64,000 bases of DNA from JBDHTQ01 sp039808765 (GTDB taxonomy: Bacteria > Pseudomonadota > Alphaproteobacteria > UBA2400). This document shows positions 59,273-64,000 of the stretch, piece after piece (position 1 is the first letter of the stretch; each line of letters begins with the position of its first letter). A model generated the notes under the pieces. That model was not told the origin of the DNA. It saw only the letters and a list, made by a program, of their open reading frames with translations, and did no database searches. The position numbers and the translations under genes were made by a program. The stretch lies in assembly GCA_039808765.1 (NCBI GenBank), contig JBDHTQ010000001.1, positions 255,726 through 319,725 of the forward strand. Direction: 5' to 3'.

Positions 59273-60889
59273 CTAATCTACTACATGTTTCGGATCTACT
59301 ACACGTCTAGGTTGTTCTCCTGTCAAACCATAAACAACCTTTCTGCATTCCGCTTCGTTAACAAGCTTACCTTCATCTTTAAGTTTTTGGGCGCTTTCTA
59401 ATACCGTTTTGTAATACGTCGGCTTTTGTAATGTTCGGAGAACACGCTCTACCGCTAACTCATCAGCTGGATCTATGCTTGAAAAATCTTGTTTTACAAG
59501 AGGTTCAAGATCACTTTTCATTAAATTTAGTTCATGTTGCATCTGAGCGTATTTCGCGGCTTCATTTATTGCTGAGTGTCTTCTTGTGCGTTGTTGAGAA
59601 TGAAATATTACGCTGCTTTCAAATGTTGCAAGGTTCTGCTCACCCGTTGCCGCTTCGATGGTGCTCGTTTTTATGGTTTTATCATAGCGATAACCACCTG
59701 AATAATAGTTTTCGATGTAATCTAATACTTCTTTTTGTTCTCTGCTTAAGTGTTCATTGACCCCTTCCATCCTGATTGACTCTATTCCATTCAGACTGTT
59801 TGCTAAACTTGGTCCCATAGATTGAATATCATCATGGAAAATATTGTCTTTACGTGACATCGCGTTTTCTAAGTCTTGTCGTGCACTATCTAACTCCCAT
59901 AAGTAAGGGTGAATATCCGGCCCTTTAAACACATCCTTAAGGGTAAGCTTATCATTCTCGTCGTGCTGATCAATACATATGCCGAATTTCTTCTTTATTT
60001 TTGTGGCAAGCATTGGTCCAATGGTCGCTAGCATATCAATAGCATCAAGCTGAGCCTTGGTTTGCTTGTAAGCTTGAGTCTTTAAAAGACGGTTCACACT
60101 ACGAGATACAGTACTTCCAGAGTTATTGTTTACTTCTTTCTTTAAGCACTCTAAACGAGGATCTTTAATAAGGATTTTTAGTGCTGTTTCTGGTGTTAAT
60201 TTTCCATGTGAGAATTCAGGCAACATCGAAACAAAATCACAAAATCTGGTGAGGGTTGTGCCATTTTCTGTCCAAAAATCGTTAAATTCTGCGATATTAT
60301 TTTCAACCGCTTCAAGTTTATTTTGTGCGGTTTGAGTGACTCTTTCCTTTTTGTCCATAATCGATTTTGTTTGAGCACCAAAAGCTTCTAATGTTGCTTT
60401 GACCATCCGTGCTGTGCTGGTAACGCTAACTTCCTGATGAGCATAATTTTTCAGGCTTTCAGCTGCTTTATGTCTTGCTGACTCAATCAGATTGATATTT
60501 TGAATTGTAGCCATAATGCCCGGCATAATTTCTAATGCTGATTGTTTCAATTCATTAAACTTTATTAGGGTTGCTCTGGTTGCTTCAATTTGTTGTTCTT
60601 TTTTTATGTTCGCGGAGGATGTGTCTCCATCACTGTTTGGTTTATTATGAGTGGTGTCTTCTTGTCTTCTACTGCGCGTTATTAAAGTAAATGCAGCATT
60701 AATTGTTGCGGCTTGAGCTGTACGCGCCTCTTGTTCATTTGGGGAAAGACCTGGCGGTGTTTTATCAGGATGACATTGCGATATCAATCTTCGGTAAGCC
60801 AGATTAACCTCTCTATCCGTGCTTTTTGAATTTACGCCGAGTCTCCTATAGGCTTTCACTAAGTCTTTTTTATGAGCAAAATCAACCAT
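59273..60889 (-). CDS. J-domain protein with long helical region (538 aa)
   Basis: Residues 1-75 form a J domain: KAYRRLGVNSKSTDREVNLA with HPD at residues 40-42, so it should stimulate an Hsp70 ATPase. The rest (about 85-538) is not DnaJ-like: no Gly/Phe region and no zinc fingers. Instead it is charged and helical with coiled-coil parts (MVKATLEAFGAQTKSIMDKK; NKLEAVENNIAEFNDFW). I recognise no second domain. The gene is AT-rich relative to its neighbours and lies alone. It may be a lineage-specific co-chaperone, or a type IV effector since such effectors often carry eukaryote-like domains. That is speculation. Confidence 0.75.
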   Translation of the reverse strand: MVDFAHKKDLVKAYRRLGVNSKSTDREVNLAYRRLISQCHPDKTPPGLSPNEQEARTAQAATINAAFTLITRSRRQEDTTHNKPNSDGDTSSANIKKEQQIEATRATLIKFNELKQSALEIMPGIMATIQNINLIESARHKAAESLKNYAHQEVSVTSTARMVKATLEAFGAQTKSIMDKKERVTQTAQNKLEAVENNIAEFNDFWTENGTTLTRFCDFVSMLPEFSHGKLTPETALKILIKDPRLECLKKEVNNNSGSTVSRSVNRLLKTQAYKQTKAQLDAIDMLATIGPMLATKIKKKFGICIDQHDENDKLTLKDVFKGPDIHPYLWELDSARQDLENAMSRKDNIFHDDIQSMGPSLANSLNGIESIRMEGVNEHLSREQKEVLDYIENYYSGGYRYDKTIKTSTIEAATGEQNLATFESSVIFHSQQRTRRHSAINEAAKYAQMQHELNLMKSDLEPLVKQDFSSIDPADELAVERVLRTLQKPTYYKTVLESAQKLKDEGKLVNEAECRKVVYGLTGEQPRRVVDPKHVVD

Positions 60890-61000
60890 TATAAACTCCC
60901 ATCAGGGTTAAAAAATTAAATTTTACAAAATCACATGCAGCCAAGCAATTGTAATATGAAATCATAAGGTTAATGTTAATTATGCGATTTTTTGTGCTTT

Positions 61001-61564
61001 TTAAGCATGCCCAGACTGAGTTGAGAGCATTGAAGGGTTGACCCCAATGTGCGCTAAAATTTTGTCCCACTTGTTTTCGACTTGCGGATCAAAAAGAAGT
61101 TCGGTGCTACCTTCAGCGTGCAGCCAACCATCGGTTTGCAATTCCGCATCAAGCTGGCCTGCAGCCCACCCGGCATATCCTAATGCAAGAATACATTGTT
61201 TGGGGCCTTTACCTTCTGCCAGTGCTTTCAGGATATCAAGTGTAGCGGTTAATGAAACCCCTTCATTCACAACGAGGGTGCCTTCACAATTATAATCTGA
61301 AGAGTGAAGGACAAAACCACGCCCTGATTCTACAGGTCCACCGAAATGGACAGGGATGTTGCGGCATTGCGGGGTAATCGGGATGCTAAGTTGGTTTAGC
61401 AATTCTGAAAAATCGACAGGGTCAAACAGGCGGTTAATAACCAAGCCCATCGCACCATCTGCGTTATGAGCGCATACGAAGATAACCGATTTGGAAAATC
61501 GGGGATCAGGCATGCTTGGAAGGGCAATCAGAAAATGTCCGGTGAGATAAGATGTTTGCGTCAT
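61001..61564 (-). CDS. YqgE/AlgH family protein
   Basis: The family (UPF0301) is widespread and its biochemistry is unclear. The 187-residue protein shows the pattern YLTGHFLIALPSMPDPRFSK at the N-terminus, AMGLVINRL, VHFGGPVESGRGFVLHS, and later ALGYAGWAAGQLDAEL with WL. There is no signal peptide. The ATG lacks a clear ribosome binding site. It is divergent from the DsbD-like gene, sharing a 34-base gap, so both promoters must overlap it or each other. Confidence 0.95.
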   Translation of the reverse strand: MTQTSYLTGHFLIALPSMPDPRFSKSVIFVCAHNADGAMGLVINRLFDPVDFSELLNQLSIPITPQCRNIPVHFGGPVESGRGFVLHSSDYNCEGTLVVNEGVSLTATLDILKALAEGKGPKQCILALGYAGWAAGQLDAELQTDGWLHAEGSTELLFDPQVENKWDKILAHIGVNPSMLSTQSGHA

Positions 61565-61598
61565 GGTTTAGTCATGATATCTTACTGATAACAACGCC

Positions 61599-63815
61599 AT
61601 GAACAAGCTTCTTCTCACCATTTTCATCTTTATCTCGATTTTTTTCGGGGTGTGTGCCACTCATGCCGGCTATGCGCGCGACGCTGTGCCAGTTTTGCAA
61701 GAGCTTTTTTCCTCTCCACATAAACAAGAGGCCGAGCAAGAGATTAGTGATGATCAGAGCAGCAGCGCATGGCAAAGTGCACTTGACGATGCTGTTCGGG
61801 TGCGTCTCATTTCGAACGATACTGCCGTTAGTGGCGATGGCAAACTTTCACTGGCGCTTGAAATTGTTCTTGCGCCGGAGTGGAAAACGTATTGGCGTTT
61901 TCCGGGTGTAGCCGGTTTTCCCGCCAGCATAACGTGGCAAAACTCAAGTAATTTGGCTGATAAAGATCAGCCTGCCCGATTTCAGTGGCCTGCGCCGCAT
62001 CGTTTTCAGTTCGCAGGTTTGGAAAGTTACGGCTATAAAGAACGTGTTGTTTTACCCTTTAACTTAAGCGTACTTGATCCGTTTCAGCCGGTTGATTTAA
62101 AGGCTCATGTTGAGTTGATGGCATGTAAAGAGCTTTGCGTGCCTTTTTCGTTTGACTTATCGCTTCAGCTCAAACCCGGCATTGCAGCACCTTCTCCATG
62201 GCATTCAATGATTGAGGAATGGCAGAACCGTGTTCCGACGGTTATTACGGGTCTGACGGCTTCTCATGAAAAACTCGATATTGAGGATGCATATGTCAAC
62301 AAAGGTCAATTAGTGGTTGATGTTCATCAAGCTCAACAGGAATTATTGCATGATGTGGACCTTTTTATTGATAATCTTACGTTGCCGCCGCCATCCATCA
62401 GTGATCAAAATCCATCGCGTTTGATCATTGATTTAAAAGGTCATGATGAAAGTAAATTGATCGGTCGAAATCTTACCCTGACATTGGTTAGCGGTGAGCA
62501 ACACATTGAGAAAAACATTGTGGTGCACGCATATTCAGCGCAAAATCATTCTATTTTTTCTCTCGTTATCTTAATTAATGCGATTTTTGCCGCGTTTATA
62601 GGTGGGCTCATTCTTAATTTGATGCCATGCGTTTTGCCTGTTCTCTCGCTTAAAGTGCTATCTGCAATTGGGCATGCCAACAATCCCCCTCACCATGTAC
62701 GGATGAGTTTTCTTGCTTCTGCTGCTGGAATTATCACTAGTTTTCTTTGTTTAGCACTTGTTGCCATTGCTTTTCTTGAGGCGGGGTATCAAATTGGCTG
62801 GGGCGTACAATTTCAAAACCCGATTTTTTTGGGGGTACTTGTTGTTGTTCTAACACTTTTTGCGGCTAGTCTATGGGACTTGGTGCAAATTCCTTTGCCG
62901 CGTTTTATCGCAAATGCTTTAGCAGATCGTTTGCCTAACTATGCCAAAGGTGAACATGAAGGATTTTTTGGTCATTTTTTAACAGGGGCATTTGCTACCC
63001 TTCTTGCCACACCATGTTCAGCACCTTTTGTGGGAACAGCGATTGGTTTCGCCTTAAGTGGAGGGCCAGCTAGTATCCTTCTTATCGCGTTGAGTATGGG
63101 GCTTGGTTTGGCAATGCCTTATTTATTGGTTGCGGCTTTTCCTCAGTCAGCGCGGATTTTTCCACGGCCCGGACGCTGGATGAATATTTTGAAAGCCCTG
63201 TTAGGCACGGCGTTAATGTTCACAGCACTGTGGCTTTCATACATTCTCTCATCGAGTCTGGAACCAAATATTCTCTTGGTTATGATGGTGAGGGGGGGCG
63301 TTTTGTTAATGCTGCTGGTGTTTTGGATTCGTGCATCAATTCAAAGACCTGTCCTTGTTATTAAGGGTGTTGTCTTTATCGCTTTTCTTAGCGTTGCCTT
63401 GCATGGCATTACATTGATGCAAAACAAATTTTCTTTTGATCCAATGGCGCATCGCTCGATTAATTGGATTGCCTTTGATCCTGATGTCGTTCCGTTACTT
63501 GTACGCAGTAATAAAACGATTTTGGTCGACGTTACGGCTGAGTGGTGTCTAAGTTGTCATGCCAACAAAAAACTCGTACTTGATCGGGATCCTGTGCATA
63601 TGAAGCTAACAACAGACTTAAATATAATAACCATGCAAGGTGATTGGACGAAGCCGAACCCGCAAATCAGTGATTTTTTGAAGCGCTATGGGCGTTATGG
63701 TATTCCTTTTGACATTGTTTACGGTCCAGGCGCGCCCGACGGTATCGTTTTGCCTGAATTGCTGACCACCCATGCGGTGATGTCTGCTCTTGCGCAAGCT
63801 GCGGAGGTCCCATAA
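61599..63815 (+). CDS. Thiol:disulfide interchange protein, DsbD/ScsB type
   Basis: The protein carries electrons from cytoplasmic thioredoxin across the inner membrane to periplasmic disulfide enzymes. At 738 residues it has a signal peptide (about 1-26), a long N-terminal periplasmic domain with CKELCVPF (about residue 175), eight or so membrane segments (from about 320, FAAFIGGLILNLMPCVLPVL, to about 605), and a C-terminal thioredoxin domain with Cys650-x2-Cys653 (EWCLSC). The two central Cys are in LMPCVLPV and TPCSAPF. The long N-terminal domain fits ScsB better than classic DsbD. Confidence 0.93.
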   Translation: MNKLLLTIFIFISIFFGVCATHAGYARDAVPVLQELFSSPHKQEAEQEISDDQSSSAWQSALDDAVRVRLISNDTAVSGDGKLSLALEIVLAPEWKTYWRFPGVAGFPASITWQNSSNLADKDQPARFQWPAPHRFQFAGLESYGYKERVVLPFNLSVLDPFQPVDLKAHVELMACKELCVPFSFDLSLQLKPGIAAPSPWHSMIEEWQNRVPTVITGLTASHEKLDIEDAYVNKGQLVVDVHQAQQELLHDVDLFIDNLTLPPPSISDQNPSRLIIDLKGHDESKLIGRNLTLTLVSGEQHIEKNIVVHAYSAQNHSIFSLVILINAIFAAFIGGLILNLMPCVLPVLSLKVLSAIGHANNPPHHVRMSFLASAAGIITSFLCLALVAIAFLEAGYQIGWGVQFQNPIFLGVLVVVLTLFAASLWDLVQIPLPRFIANALADRLPNYAKGEHEGFFGHFLTGAFATLLATPCSAPFVGTAIGFALSGGPASILLIALSMGLGLAMPYLLVAAFPQSARIFPRPGRWMNILKALLGTALMFTALWLSYILSSSLEPNILLVMMVRGGVLLMLLVFWIRASIQRPVLVIKGVVFIAFLSVALHGITLMQNKFSFDPMAHRSINWIAFDPDVVPLLVRSNKTILVDVTAEWCLSCHANKKLVLDRDPVHMKLTTDLNIITMQGDWTKPNPQISDFLKRYGRYGIPFDIVYGPGAPDGIVLPELLTTHAVMSALAQAAEVP

Positions 63816-63947
63816 AAAATCTCTTTTTCAGCTGGGGCATTTTGAATCCCTGTTGGGCAATCCTCCTAGAGCATTTTAACCGAAAGAGGATTCGCAAGGT
63901 GGCGAATATGTGATTGATAAGTGTTGGGCGGAAGGAGGCCTGACACG

Positions 63948-64000
63948 ATGGGACGACCGATATCAATGACTTGCGGCAGCGGATTATCGAGTTTGTGCAG
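63948..64000 (+). pseudogene. Start of probable IS630-like transposase, cut by window edge and frameshifted
   Basis: AAGGAGG (63932-63938) precedes an ATG that reads MGRPIS. The following bases read as DLRQRIIEFVQ only in another frame, one base off. IS630-family transposases begin MGRPIS.DLR.RI..., so a one-base deletion near 63966 would break the gene, or the two parts may be joined by frameshifting. Upstream, 63816-63947 holds no gene and could carry the left terminal inverted repeat. Confidence 0.4.

Overview
The window reads as chromosome of a moderately AT-rich alphaproteobacterium. The support is gene content and order: an accA/purC/gpsA/thrC housekeeping set, ftsE-ftsX-plsC, gpsA next to an EVE-domain gene, a mitofilin-like gene fused by overlap to hemY, and lon followed by an HU gene. 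Two genes look like parts of a Dot/Icm (type IVB) secretion system: a clear DotA/TraY-family protein and, cut by the left edge, a small IcmD/DotP-like secreted or membrane protein. Together they suggest a host-associated, epibiotic or predatory deep-branching lineage, but the exact order cannot be settled from this sequence. Most genes sit in short operons on both strands, and many starts are fixed by 1-4 base overlaps.

Layout. 1-2.5 kb: edge of a T4SS-like gene, a 700-base gap, then AT-rich genes of unknown function. 2.5-7.3 kb: accA, a DUF2889-like gene, a CorC/CNNM-type transporter, purC, and two small genes of unknown function. 7.4-19.1 kb: sufE, a 2350-residue two-TM coiled-coil protein, then ftsE-ftsX-plsC with a small membrane protein in front, and a Xer recombinase. 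19.2-22.5 kb: EVE protein, gpsA, an acidic small protein and an Fe-S RNA methyltransferase. 22.5-28.2 kb: dotA, a repeat-rich companion, and a PrcB-like secreted protein. 28.4-35.3 kb: an EAL signalling protein, a DUF2066 protein and PBP1A. 35.5-41.4 kb: tRNA-Phe, a Gly-Gly-Ala-repeat lipoprotein, mitofilin-like and hemY genes, and two RNA methyltransferases. 41.6-46.3 kb: a MacB-ATPase-MacA-TolC type efflux operon. 46.4-53.0 kb: a Deg protease, a Nudix hydrolase, a CDF cation exporter, lon and HU. 53.1-61.6 kb: tldD, thrC, an M16 protease, a GNAT acetyltransferase, a UbiH-like monooxygenase, a J-domain coiled-coil protein and AlgH/YqgE. 61.6-64 kb: a DsbD/ScsB-type reductase and the start of a probable IS630-like element.

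The genes combine into an envelope-centred picture: division and polarity (giant coiled coil, FtsEX, PBP1A), envelope quality control (Deg, DsbD-like, M16, TldD, Lon), export (MacAB-TolC-like, CDF, Dot/Icm-like) and lipid synthesis (AccA, GpsA, PlsC). The features least explained by known families are the giant coiled coil beside ftsEX, the dotA locus with its repeat-encoded partner, a dispersed family of about 100-base three-hairpin elements in 3' flanks, and several genes whose -10-like box lies 6-8 bases before the ATG with no ribosome binding site.
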